Notes under the pieces: model-generated
What the model saw: only the letters and a program-made list of their open reading frames with translations
What the model was told of the DNA's origin: nothing
The model's database searches: none
Made by a program: the position numbers and the translations under genes
Part shown: piece after piece, positions 56,607 through 64,000 of the stretch
Numbering within the stretch: the first letter of the stretch is position 1
Layout: each line of letters starts with the position of its first letter
Source of the DNA: Mucilaginibacter sp. 44-25
Lineage (GTDB): Bacteria > Bacteroidota > Bacteroidia > Sphingobacteriales > Sphingobacteriaceae
Direction of reading: 5' to 3'
Assembly: GCA_001898335.1 (NCBI GenBank)
Contig: MKTS01000009.1
Coordinates: 434,001 to 498,000 of the forward strand
DNA length: 64,000 bases

Positions 56607-57620
56607 TTAGTAAGTAAATTCCGGATCGATGTGATCTTTGATCAACCCTCTGATACCGTCAACATCCAGCCACTCATCATTTGAGCCAGAGTTGTACTCG
56701 AAACCTGCCGGTACTTCATGGGCGTTATTGGCTTTCATGTAATCTTCTTTAGTATACCTAAAGGTTTGTGGCAAGATAACATAGTATGTACCTACATCAA
56801 CAGTATTATACGAGTCAGACGCGGTGATCATTTCTTCGTGTATCTTCTCACCCGGCCTTATACCGGTTACTACCTTCTCGCATTTAGGGCCAACCGCATC
56901 GGCTACATCACCTATACGATAAGAAGGGATCTTTGGAACAAATATTTCGCCACCCCATGCATTTTCTAAAGCATGCAATACCATTTTAACACCATCTTCT
57001 AATGAGATATTAAAACGGGTCATTTTCTCATCAGTGATTGGCAATACACCCGAATCGCGTTTTGAAAGGAAGAACGGAATAACCGAACCTCTTGAACCCA
57101 TAACGTTACCATATCTCACTACAGAGAATTTCAGGTCGCGTGAGCCTTTCATGTTGTTTGCGGCAACAAACAACTTATCAGAACAAAGTTTAGTTGCACC
57201 ATACAGGTTTATCGGGGCGGCGGCTTTATCTGTTGATAATGCTACTACGTCCGTAACGTTAGAATCTAAAGCAGCGTCAATAACGTTTTCAGCACCGAAG
57301 ATATTGGTCTTGATGCACTCCATCGGGTTATACTCTGCAGCTGGCACCTGCTTCAGCGCTGCCGCATGGATAATAATATCAACGTTTTCGCACGCTCTTT
57401 TCAAGCGCTCTTTATCTCTTACATCACCAATAAAATATCTGATGGCTTTATACTTTTCCGGGCTGAACTGCTGAGCCATTTCAAATTGCTTCAGCTCATC
57501 GCGCGAATAAACTATTACTCTCTTTACTTCAGGGTAATTAGTTAAAATGGTTTCGATAAACTTTTTACCGAATGACCCTGTACCACCTGTTACAAGGATT
57601 GATTTTCCTTTTAAATCCAT
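56607..57620 (-). CDS. pseB: UDP-GlcNAc 4,6-dehydratase, inverting (PseB-like)
   Basis: A 337-residue short soluble extended SDR. TGGTGSFG is at 11-18 and the catalytic STDKAAAPINLYGATK gives Asp131, Lys132 and Tyr140, the same triad as PseB/FlaA1. GIRPGEKIHEEMI is near 250. It converts UDP-GlcNAc to UDP-2-acetamido-2,6-dideoxy-beta-L-arabino-hex-4-ulose. It is distinct from the long WbpM-type protein at 32530-34482, which retains C5 configuration. The next gene is a reductase rather than the PseC aminotransferase. Confidence 0.9.
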   Translation of the reverse strand: MDLKGKSILVTGGTGSFGKKFIETILTNYPEVKRVIVYSRDELKQFEMAQQFSPEKYKAIRYFIGDVRDKERLKRACENVDIIIHAAALKQVPAAEYNPMECIKTNIFGAENVIDAALDSNVTDVVALSTDKAAAPINLYGATKLCSDKLFVAANNMKGSRDLKFSVVRYGNVMGSRGSVIPFFLSKRDSGVLPITDEKMTRFNISLEDGVKMVLHALENAWGGEIFVPKIPSYRIGDVADAVGPKCEKVVTGIRPGEKIHEEMITASDSYNTVDVGTYYVILPQTFRYTKEDYMKANNAHEVPAGFEYNSGSNDEWLDVDGIRGLIKDHIDPEFTY

Positions 57621-57636
57621 TATAATATCTTCTATT

Positions 57637-58335
57637 TTATTGGTGTATATTTAATTTAAGCCACTGATATATTTCATTAAAATCCATATCAGGCTGTTTG
57701 TCATAATTTATATCAATGATCATTTTTTCTATACGCTGATGATCTTCAGCGCTGTCAACGGTAAGCAGCTTATCTGTTTGCGGGCGCAGGCCTTTGTAAT
57801 CAGAACCAACACAGTGCAATTTAAATTGCTCAGGGTTATCCCTGAAATATGGTGTTACATGTTCCCTATGGTATTCGTTAAGCGTTGCGCTGTCCCATAT
57901 TTTACGTAAAGCCGCCACGTTGATCACCTCATAGGCAATGTGCGATAAACCGTCAACATAGGTATAATCGTACCCGCCGGTCACATGCGTTTCATATAAA
58001 GCGGCGCTAACATCGCACCTGTTGAAGGGATTGTCTGCCGTAACCCGTATAATGTTATCCGTGTCAGACAAGCCATCTGCGGCTTTTACAAAACGGCTTA
58101 AAACATCTTTACTGTCACCACGCACGCAATCAATATCCAGGTATCGGCAATACGCTTCTATCGGATCATCCTCCGGCAATGTTGAGGTAGCCACTATTAC
58201 ATTATTAATAAAAGCGTTACGCTGCACACTGCTAATCACCCTTTTAAGTAAAGGTACACCAGCCAAAGGCATTAGTGATTTGCCCCTCAGCCTTGTACTA
58301 CCCATCCGGGCCTGTATAACTGCTATCGCTGCCAT
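57637..58335 (-). CDS. SpsF/NeuA-type cytidylyltransferase
   Basis: A 232-residue nucleotidyltransferase starting IAVIQARMGSTRLRGKSLMP, typical of SpsF. It also has a D-x-D-like metal motif (CVRGDSKDVLSRF near 73) and the TADNPFNRCD segment near 98. It is expected to activate the nonulosonic acid with CTP to its CMP form. CMP-NeuNAc synthetases are longer and begin differently, so the exact substrate is open. It lies 5 bp before the dehydrogenase gene. Confidence 0.8.
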   Translation of the reverse strand: MAAIAVIQARMGSTRLRGKSLMPLAGVPLLKRVISSVQRNAFINNVIVATSTLPEDDPIEAYCRYLDIDCVRGDSKDVLSRFVKAADGLSDTDNIIRVTADNPFNRCDVSAALYETHVTGGYDYTYVDGLSHIAYEVINVAALRKIWDSATLNEYHREHVTPYFRDNPEQFKLHCVGSDYKGLRPQTDKLLTVDSAEDHQRIEKMIIDINYDKQPDMDFNEIYQWLKLNIHQ

Positions 58336-58340
58336 GCTTA

Positions 58341-59669
58341 TTATAACCTGGCGTCAACCATGTTACGGTCTAATGTGCCCTTAATGTCAAAGATGACCGA
58401 GTTTTGCTTTGTATATTTATTAAAATCAAACTCCTTAAACTCATCATGCGATACAGCGGCTACAATAGCGTCATATGGCTCATCGCTTTGCAATTGGTTA
58501 AGTACATCTACCCCATACTCATTTTTTGCCTCATGTGTATCAATCCAGGGGTCATATATATCTACCTTAAGGCCAAACTGCTCAAGTTCTTTATAGATAT
58601 CTACCACTTTGGTATTTCTAAAATCAGGACAGTTTTCTTTGAAAGTAAAACCCAAGATCAGGGCTCTTTCACCATTGATCTTATGATCTTTCCTGATCAT
58701 TAGCTTGATCACCTTGTTGGCTACGAACTGGGCCATGTTATCATTAACTCGCCTGCCCGAAAGAATAACCTCCGGATGATAGCCTAATGATTCGGCCTTA
58801 TGCGCCAGGTAGTAAGGATCCACACCAATACAGTGCCCGCCTACCAGGCCCGGTTTATATTTCAGAAAGTTCCATTTGGTACCGGCGGCGTCAAGTACGT
58901 CATTGGTATCAATACCAATTTTGTCAAATATGAGTGCCAACTCGTTCACAAAAGAAATATTTACATCGCGCTGCGCGTTTTCAATCGCTTTTGATGCTTC
59001 TGCAACCTTAATGCTTGGTGCTTTATGAGTGCCCGCGGTAACAATGGCAGAGTATAACTCATTTACCATATCAGCTATTTCGGGAGTAGAGCCCGATGTT
59101 ACTTTTTTTATAGTGGTAAGGGTATTTACCTTATCACCAGGGTTAATACGTTCTGGTGAGTAACCGATATAAAAATCCTGGTTAAACTTTAAACCGGATG
59201 ATTTTTCCAGTACAGGCACACAATCTTCCTCGGTGCAACCCGGATAAACTGTTGATTCGTAAATAACAATATCACCCTGGCTAAGCACTTTTCCCAACAT
59301 TTCAGACGCCTTGATAAGCGGCATAAGATCAGGAGATTTGAACTGATTTATAGGTGTAGGTACAGTTACAATGTAAATATTGCACTTTTTTAATGCCTCT
59401 CTGTCTGACGAGAAAGAAAGCCCGCTGTTACCCTGTTTAGCTAATTCAATCACTTTTTTAAGATCGTCGAGATTAGCCTCCAGTGTACTGTCCTCGCCAC
59501 GGGTAAGCTCCTCAACCCGGGTATTGTTAATATCGAACCCAAGCACTTTAAATTTCTTTCCGAATTCTATAGCAAGCGGCAAACCTACATAGCCTAAGCC
59601 AATGATGGCTAAATGAATATCATCGGATGAACGATCGGCCAGATATTTCTGGATATAAGTAGAAGACAT
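58341..59669 (-). CDS. UDP-HexNAc 6-dehydrogenase (TviB/WbpA family)
   Basis: A 442-residue UDP-glucose/GDP-mannose dehydrogenase family enzyme. NAD motif GLGYVG is at 24-29, the CxxG-like DVNISF segment near 235, and the catalytic Cys280 lies in GGHCIGVDPYYLA. It oxidises C6 of UDP-GlcNAc (TviB-like) or UDP-ManNAc (WecC-like) twice to give a uronic acid. WecB at 41565-42653 makes UDP-ManNAc, so ManNAcA is possible. The N terminus HLAIIGLGYVGLPLAIEFG favours the TviB/WbpA group. Confidence 0.9.
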   Translation of the reverse strand: MSSTYIQKYLADRSSDDIHLAIIGLGYVGLPLAIEFGKKFKVLGFDINNTRVEELTRGEDSTLEANLDDLKKVIELAKQGNSGLSFSSDREALKKCNIYIVTVPTPINQFKSPDLMPLIKASEMLGKVLSQGDIVIYESTVYPGCTEEDCVPVLEKSSGLKFNQDFYIGYSPERINPGDKVNTLTTIKKVTSGSTPEIADMVNELYSAIVTAGTHKAPSIKVAEASKAIENAQRDVNISFVNELALIFDKIGIDTNDVLDAAGTKWNFLKYKPGLVGGHCIGVDPYYLAHKAESLGYHPEVILSGRRVNDNMAQFVANKVIKLMIRKDHKINGERALILGFTFKENCPDFRNTKVVDIYKELEQFGLKVDIYDPWIDTHEAKNEYGVDVLNQLQSDEPYDAIVAAVSHDEFKEFDFNKYTKQNSVIFDIKGTLDRNMVDARL

Positions 59670-59697
59670 ATTGAATTGCTTTATAGTTCAGTTTGTG

Positions 59698-62061
59698 TTA
59701 TTTTTTGAATAATCTCTTAAAAAAACCTTTGCTTTCCTTTTCATCTTCCTGGTAATAACCACCGTAACCGTAGCTGTACCCATAACTATACCCGTACCCA
59801 TATCCATATGAATTTTGTACGTTTATAGCATTCATCACAATATTGAGGTTTTTGAATTTCTTAGTTGTAAAGTAATTGTTAAGCGCATATAACTGGTTTT
59901 TAGCCGTATAGTCGTGCCTTACAATGTACATCGTCGCATCGGCGAACTTAGCCAATATCTGCGCATCGGTAACCAAGCCTACCGGAGGAGCATCCAATAC
60001 CACAAAGTCAAAATCCTGCTTAAGCTTTTCTATCAGTATGTCTATTTTACCGTTTACCAGCAATTCGGCAGGGTTAGGTGGTATTGGGCCGCAGGTAATA
60101 ATGTAATAATTTTCCTGTGCAGGTATGGGCTTAATAATTTTGTTATAATCTGCCTGCCCTATTAAGTAATTGGATAAACCATTATCATTATTAATTTCAA
60201 GCCCCTGGTGCAGTTTCGGCTTGCGTAAGTCGAGCTCCAGGATAACCACCTTTTTGCCAGACATGGCTAAACTCGCACCCAGATTGAGCGAAATAAATGA
60301 TTTACCTTCGCCACTCATACTGGAGGTAAATAGGAGGGTCTTTTTATCCGGGCCCTGCATAATAAACTGCAAGTTGGTTCGCAAGGCACGTATCTGCTCT
60401 GCGATCATTGAGCGCGGTTTAGTAACTACCAGCAAAGGCCCCGAATCTGATGAGTGTGATACTTCTGCAATAACCGGCACCTTGGTAATACGCTCTATAT
60501 CCTGCCTGCGTGTGATCTTGAAATTAAGCAAGCCTCGTAAATAAATAATACCGATAGGGAGTACCAAACCAATTGCAGAAAACAACAGGTATATAACCCC
60601 TTTAACGGGTTTCACAGGTGCAGAGCTACTGTAAGCCGCGTCAATGGTACGGCTATCTGCTACACCAGAGGCCAGCTGCATGGCGGTTTCCTCACGCTTT
60701 TGAAGTAAATAGGTGAACAGGTTATTTTTAATCTCCTGCTGGCGCATTACATCCAGCAAGCCACGCTCTTTAACGGGCACCTGCCTTATTACCGATTCGA
60801 ATTTATTGTTCTTGATATCCAGCTGTCGCTTGGTGGTAAGCAGGTTTCGTTTAAGGTTCGAGACTGCAGTGCCTATCTGCTGCTTTAAAGAAGTGATCTG
60901 GTCATCAAACGAAGTTACCAGCGGATTAGTTTCGGGAACGGTTTGTAACAGGCTCTGGCGCTTTAACTGGATCTCGCCTAATTGTTGCACCAAACCTAAC
61001 AATGTAGGGTCATCAATACCGAACATGGAAGGCAGGCCGGTAGCATTTTTATCAGCATTTCGCAAATAAACTTCCAGGTTATTGAGTACCCCAAGGCGTA
61101 TGCTTATCTTATTCAGCTCTGCATCATTCTCTCCCGCGCTGGTAATAAACTCTTTTGATTCCTGGCTAATATCAGCAATGCGGTTTTCTGATTTATACTG
61201 CTCAACATTCTTTTCAACCGAGCTCAGATCCCTTGCTATTACATTTAAGCGCTCATCAATAAACTTAAGCGTGCTGGATGTCATTTTATTTTTATCCTCA
61301 ACGGCCGCCTGGTTATATTCACTAATTAACTGGTTTAAAATATCCTTGCCTCTTTGCGGTATGGCATCTTCAAGAGAAATATTCAATACAGTAGCCTGTT
61401 TGCTTACAGGGCTTACTTTTAACATATCGCTTAAGAATTTAGCTACATTCTCAACCGTGTTAAATTTAACCTCGTACTCTTCATTAACCGCCTTTTGCCA
61501 TTCGCTGTTTAAGGTAACCAGTACAATACCGAGGTCGGTTTTAACAGGTGTACCTACCGGATACTTCACCTGGTTTATTTCAATCTGATTTTTGTTTAAA
61601 AGCCTAACCTTAGTAAGGATACTTAAATTAGCTTCTTTGCTTTTATCGATAATCTGTATACGGAAAGGTATAGTGCCGTATACTTCATGTTTCCTTAATG
61701 TTTTGGTATAGTAGTAAGCCGTTTGAAGGTTTAACTTTTCTACCACTTTACGCATGATGGTTTGTGACTTCAGTATCTGTATCTCGTTATCGATGATCTT
61801 GCTGGATGAGAACATATCCAGATCTTTCAATAAGTCGTTAGATGTAGAGCTTCCCTGCTTATTATCCTTAATGAGTAAGTCTGTTTCTATCTGATAAAGC
61901 GGCGTAGCAAGTTTTACATAGGCGTAACCCAGAAAAAAGAAGAAAATTACAGATAATAATATCCAGGGCCAGTGCCTGAAGTACCTGAAAAATATTTCAC
62001 GAAAGTTAGTACCGTCTCTTTCCTGGTCTATAAACTCATTCAAACTATCATTTGCATTCAT
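59698..62061 (-). CDS. Wzc-type polysaccharide co-polymerase and tyrosine kinase
   Basis: A 787-residue protein with a Wzz-like periplasmic coiled-coil region between membrane helices at about 30-50 and 488-510. The cytosolic BY-kinase domain has Walker A SSMSGEGKS at 580-588, Walker A' VVILELDLRKP near 605-615 and Walker B FVVLDAPPVG near 690. The tail (about 752-772) is a run of GY/SY units with about ten tyrosines, the autophosphorylation cluster. It controls chain length and export with Wza. It follows wza by 32 bp. Confidence 0.93.
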   Translation of the reverse strand: MNANDSLNEFIDQERDGTNFREIFFRYFRHWPWILLSVIFFFFLGYAYVKLATPLYQIETDLLIKDNKQGSSTSNDLLKDLDMFSSSKIIDNEIQILKSQTIMRKVVEKLNLQTAYYYTKTLRKHEVYGTIPFRIQIIDKSKEANLSILTKVRLLNKNQIEINQVKYPVGTPVKTDLGIVLVTLNSEWQKAVNEEYEVKFNTVENVAKFLSDMLKVSPVSKQATVLNISLEDAIPQRGKDILNQLISEYNQAAVEDKNKMTSSTLKFIDERLNVIARDLSSVEKNVEQYKSENRIADISQESKEFITSAGENDAELNKISIRLGVLNNLEVYLRNADKNATGLPSMFGIDDPTLLGLVQQLGEIQLKRQSLLQTVPETNPLVTSFDDQITSLKQQIGTAVSNLKRNLLTTKRQLDIKNNKFESVIRQVPVKERGLLDVMRQQEIKNNLFTYLLQKREETAMQLASGVADSRTIDAAYSSSAPVKPVKGVIYLLFSAIGLVLPIGIIYLRGLLNFKITRRQDIERITKVPVIAEVSHSSDSGPLLVVTKPRSMIAEQIRALRTNLQFIMQGPDKKTLLFTSSMSGEGKSFISLNLGASLAMSGKKVVILELDLRKPKLHQGLEINNDNGLSNYLIGQADYNKIIKPIPAQENYYIITCGPIPPNPAELLVNGKIDILIEKLKQDFDFVVLDAPPVGLVTDAQILAKFADATMYIVRHDYTAKNQLYALNNYFTTKKFKNLNIVMNAINVQNSYGYGYGYSYGYSYGYGGYYQEDEKESKGFFKRLFKK

Positions 62062-62093
62062 GTGGCTGTGTGTATTTGTACAGGAAGCGGTGG

Positions 62094-62915
62094 CTATTTA
62101 CGTGTGTAGTTGAGTATAATGGCTATAAAAGACAGCGCGCTGAGTACGATCGGTATGATCTGGTAGGTTTTGTCGGTTTGCGCTACCCTTCCGCGTCCCG
62201 GCTCAACATATATTATGTCATTAGCATGCATGTAGTAATATGGCGAGCTGTAAACATCACGTTTGGTAAGGTCAATCGTAGCAAACTCCTTTTTACCATC
62301 AACATCACGTATCACCATAACATTGGTGCGCTTGCCGTATATGGTAAGGTCGCCTGCCAGACTTAAAGCTTCGGGCAGGGTAATTCTCTCATTAGGAATT
62401 ACATACACTGATGGACGGGCAACCTCGCCCATTACGGATATTTTATAATTCAGAAACCTCACATTTACAGTTGGCTCCTTTAAGTATCCTTTCAGTTTTT
62501 CCTTAATCAAGTCCTTAGCCTGTATGGTGGTTAAACCAGCTACCATAATATCGCCCAATAGTGGCAGTTCAATATCACCTGAAGCATCAACCAGGTAACC
62601 TGGCGTTGATGTAGCTTGTGTAGATGGCTGCGGGCTTATACCGGCTGCCGTATTGGCGGCGTTATCGGCCGTACTGCTTGCCTGCGCACCGGCATAAGGG
62701 TTAAAGAAACTACTGGCAACAGGGTTAAGCGAGGTAACATATATCCCCAATATATCGCCAGGTTGTATAGTAGGTGTGTAAGCTTTGGCTATAGCAACGG
62801 TATCAGTCTGATGATTACCTTTCTGAAAATAAGCTATCTCTTTTTGGTTAATGCACGAGGTTAACGCTAATACGCAAAACATCAGCATGGTAACGTAAGA
62901 CGTTATTTTTTTCAT
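62094..62915 (-). CDS. Wza-type polysaccharide export lipoprotein
   Basis: A 273-residue outer-membrane export protein. It has a lipoprotein signal ending LTSC (Cys20), a PES domain beginning near 45 (YTPTIQPGDILGIYVTSL), SLBB domains (about 150-235; SVMGEVARPSVYVIPNERIT) and a C-terminal membrane helix (about 250-270). It forms the export channel with Wzc. The frame runs back to 62939, but MKKITSYVTMLMF starts at 62915 and the -7 element at 62937-62944 lies within the longer version, so the shorter start is chosen. It is the first gene of the 25-gene operon. Confidence 0.9.
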   Translation of the reverse strand: MKKITSYVTMLMFCVLALTSCINQKEIAYFQKGNHQTDTVAIAKAYTPTIQPGDILGIYVTSLNPVASSFFNPYAGAQASSTADNAANTAAGISPQPSTQATSTPGYLVDASGDIELPLLGDIMVAGLTTIQAKDLIKEKLKGYLKEPTVNVRFLNYKISVMGEVARPSVYVIPNERITLPEALSLAGDLTIYGKRTNVMVIRDVDGKKEFATIDLTKRDVYSSPYYYMHANDIIYVEPGRGRVAQTDKTYQIIPIVLSALSFIAIILNYTRK

Positions 62916-62936
62916 AGGTTGAGGGTAAATCGGGAG

Positions 62937-62944
62937 CAAAAATA
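62937..62944 (-). promoter_or_regulatory. Promoter -7 element of the polysaccharide operon
   Basis: TATTTTTG on the minus strand matches TAnnTTTG, about 21 bp before the wza ATG. The 19-bp-upstream position reads TTAG, a weak -33. This is the only clear promoter found for the 28-kb operon. Confidence 0.5.
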
Positions 62945-63140
62945 GATTTTTTTATTAAATAAACTAACGATAATGTGGCACTTACGTTAACATAAGCCTT
63001 TTTTAATTTTATAATAATACAAATGTATTAGCGACATGAAATTTAAATTTGGCAATTGCTGACCTTTGTATTGTTACAATTTAATAAAATTCTGGGGGCA
63101 CAGAAACGATTTAAACGAATAAATAACTTAATTGTTTTTA

Positions 63141-63533
63141 TTAGTCAAAAAAATCATCCTTTAGGCCATCTATCTCCCTCCTGTCGCGCTTGGTAGGGCG
63201 GCCGGTGCCACGGTCGCGTTTTAACACCGGCGCATGAAACATGGATTTAAAAGCCATGGTATCTTCTTCCGGGGTAACATCCTCATAAAAGTTTATAGCG
63301 GTTTTAGCTTCTACCCGGTTCTCCAGCATACCGGTTACTTTTACCACCTTTTTTTCAATACCTTTTGATACGGTGTAAATCTCACCTATTTTTACCTCAT
63401 GCGATGGCTTCATATTATTACCATCAAGCTTAACCCTGCCCGCCTTACATGCATCGGCAGCAAGCGTGCGGGTTTTAAATATCCGTATGGCCCATAAATA
63501 CTTATCTATCCTTAATTTATCTTTCTCAGGCAT
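63141..63533 (-). CDS. S4-domain RNA-binding protein, Hsp15-like
   Basis: A 130-residue protein whose N-terminal S4 fold (LRIDKYLWAIRIFKTRTLAAD, then KAGRVKLDGNNMKPSHEV) matches ribosome-associated heat-shock protein 15. Hsp15 rescues stalled 50S subunits that carry a nascent chain. The C-terminal half is a basic tail (KRDRGTGRPTKRDRREID). The ATG at 63533 is preferred over a TTG at 63554. It diverges from dapD. Confidence 0.85.
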   Translation of the reverse strand: MPEKDKLRIDKYLWAIRIFKTRTLAADACKAGRVKLDGNNMKPSHEVKIGEIYTVSKGIEKKVVKVTGMLENRVEAKTAINFYEDVTPEEDTMAFKSMFHAPVLKRDRGTGRPTKRDRREIDGLKDDFFD

Positions 63534-63604
63534 ATATCTTATCACTATAATCAAACAAATGTCCCTAAAAATCCTTTAATTTGGCGAAATTTATTTTTGT
63601 ACTG

Positions 63605-64000
63605 ATGCTTAACCTGAAGAAACTTATTGAGGATGCCTGGGAAGACCGCAACCTTTTAAATTTTGGTGAATATATTAATGCCATTGAAGCGGTAATTGAC
63701 CGTCTTGATAAAGGCGAAATACGTGTTTCAGAGCTTATTGGCTCTCGCTGGCATACAAACGACTGGATAAAGAAAGCCGTTATTTTATACTTCCCTACCC
63801 GCGCTATGGAAGAAACCAAAACAGGCCCTTTTGTTTTTTATGACAAAATGAAGCTCAAAACAAACTACAAAGAGCTCGGTGTGCGTGTAGTTCCTCATGG
63901 TATTGCCCGTTATGGCGCTTACCTGGCCAAAGGGGTGATCATGATGCCGTCATATGTAAACATTGGCGCTTATGTGGATGAAGGCACCATGGTAGATACC
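63605..64000 (+). CDS. dapD: Tetrahydrodipicolinate N-succinyltransferase, 3' end outside the window
   Basis: The first 132 residues of DapD, which succinylates tetrahydrodipicolinate in lysine and diaminopimelate synthesis. The N-terminal helical domain begins MLNLKKLIEDAWEDR and contains the family segments RWHTNDWIKKAVILYF, FYDKMKLKTNY and VVPHGIARYGAYLA. The first beta-helix coil, VIMMPSYVNIGAYVDEGTMV, is just beginning at the window edge. A TAnnTTTG-like element (63592-63599) lies only 6 bp before the ATG, so the transcript may have almost no leader or start from another site. Confidence 0.93.
   Translation, partial: MLNLKKLIEDAWEDRNLLNFGEYINAIEAVIDRLDKGEIRVSELIGSRWHTNDWIKKAVILYFPTRAMEETKTGPFVFYDKMKLKTNYKELGVRVVPHGIARYGAYLAKGVIMMPSYVNIGAYVDEGTMVDT

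Noticed and set aside
63565..63819. Minus-strand open frame opposite dapD
   Set aside because: Lies wholly antisense to conserved dapD codons and has no recognisable features.

Overview
The window reads as chromosomal DNA from a Bacteroidota bacterium, most likely a Sphingobacteriaceae member close to Mucilaginibacter or Pedobacter. Visible grounds are: TAnnTTTG-type -7 promoter elements, almost no Shine-Dalgarno sequences, a head-GIN (DUF2807) surface protein, a long Bacteroidota-type MacB/FtsX permease, a TamB/TamA pair, an OmpH lipoprotein, a carotenoid-linked ECF sigma factor and a heterodimeric-type lycopene cyclase. The genus is inferred from family resemblance, not from a database match.

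Positions 1-4,533 hold carotenoid and envelope genes: the end of a lycopene cyclase gene, a cytochrome b5-like gene overlapping it, an ECF sigma factor, murB, an AT-rich zinc-ribbon protein of unknown function, a CrtZ-type carotenoid hydroxylase and a TlpA-like thioredoxin. Positions 4,700-7,440 are decayed: an ABC permease gene with an internal deletion, and a four-helix-bundle gene with a nonsense codon. The latter is flanked by inverted tracts of an 8-bp repeat, and one tract has been tandemly duplicated. Then come lpd, a secreted CocE-type hydrolase, a REP/MITE-like palindrome, an M1 peptidase, a DUF2807 protein behind an ECF-like promoter, trxA and dnaE.

Positions 18,400-29,990 carry tamB-tamA (outer-membrane assembly), a retropepsin-like protease, gyrB (its terminator lies inside the protease gene), an OmpH/Skp-like lipoprotein, guanine deaminase and a small DUF6122 membrane protein. 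Positions 29,998-34,482 hold the Kdo genes kdsA, kdsB and kdsD behind a WbpM/CapD-type dehydratase.

Positions 34,761-62,915 form one unbroken minus-strand run of 25 genes, most separated by under 40 bp or overlapping. It begins at a promoter in front of wza. It encodes a Wzx/Wzy-type surface polysaccharide system: Wza export lipoprotein, Wzc tyrosine kinase, UDP-sugar dehydrogenase, a nonulosonic-acid-like module (PseB-, RmlD-, NeuB-, PseG- and SpsF-type enzymes plus an NTF2-like protein), flippase, polymerase, at least five glycosyltransferases plus a capsule-synthesis-type protein, three left-handed beta-helix acyltransferases, WecB, two carbohydrate-active proteins, and a WbpV/WbpL-type sugar epimerase and initiating transferase. 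Together with the adjacent WbpM-type dehydratase, the last pair suggests a lipid-linked repeat unit that starts with D-QuiNAc or D-FucNAc.

The most unusual biology is the nonulosonate-like module. It has the dehydratase, hydrolase, synthase and cytidylyltransferase of pseudaminic/legionaminic acid synthesis, but a reductase stands where the aminotransferase and N-acetyltransferase should be. That predicts a 7-hydroxy rather than 7-amino 9-deoxy nonulosonic acid. The window ends with an S4-domain RNA-binding protein and the start of dapD. No rRNA, tRNA, CRISPR array or transposase gene was seen, and no gene-free stretch exceeds 300 bp.
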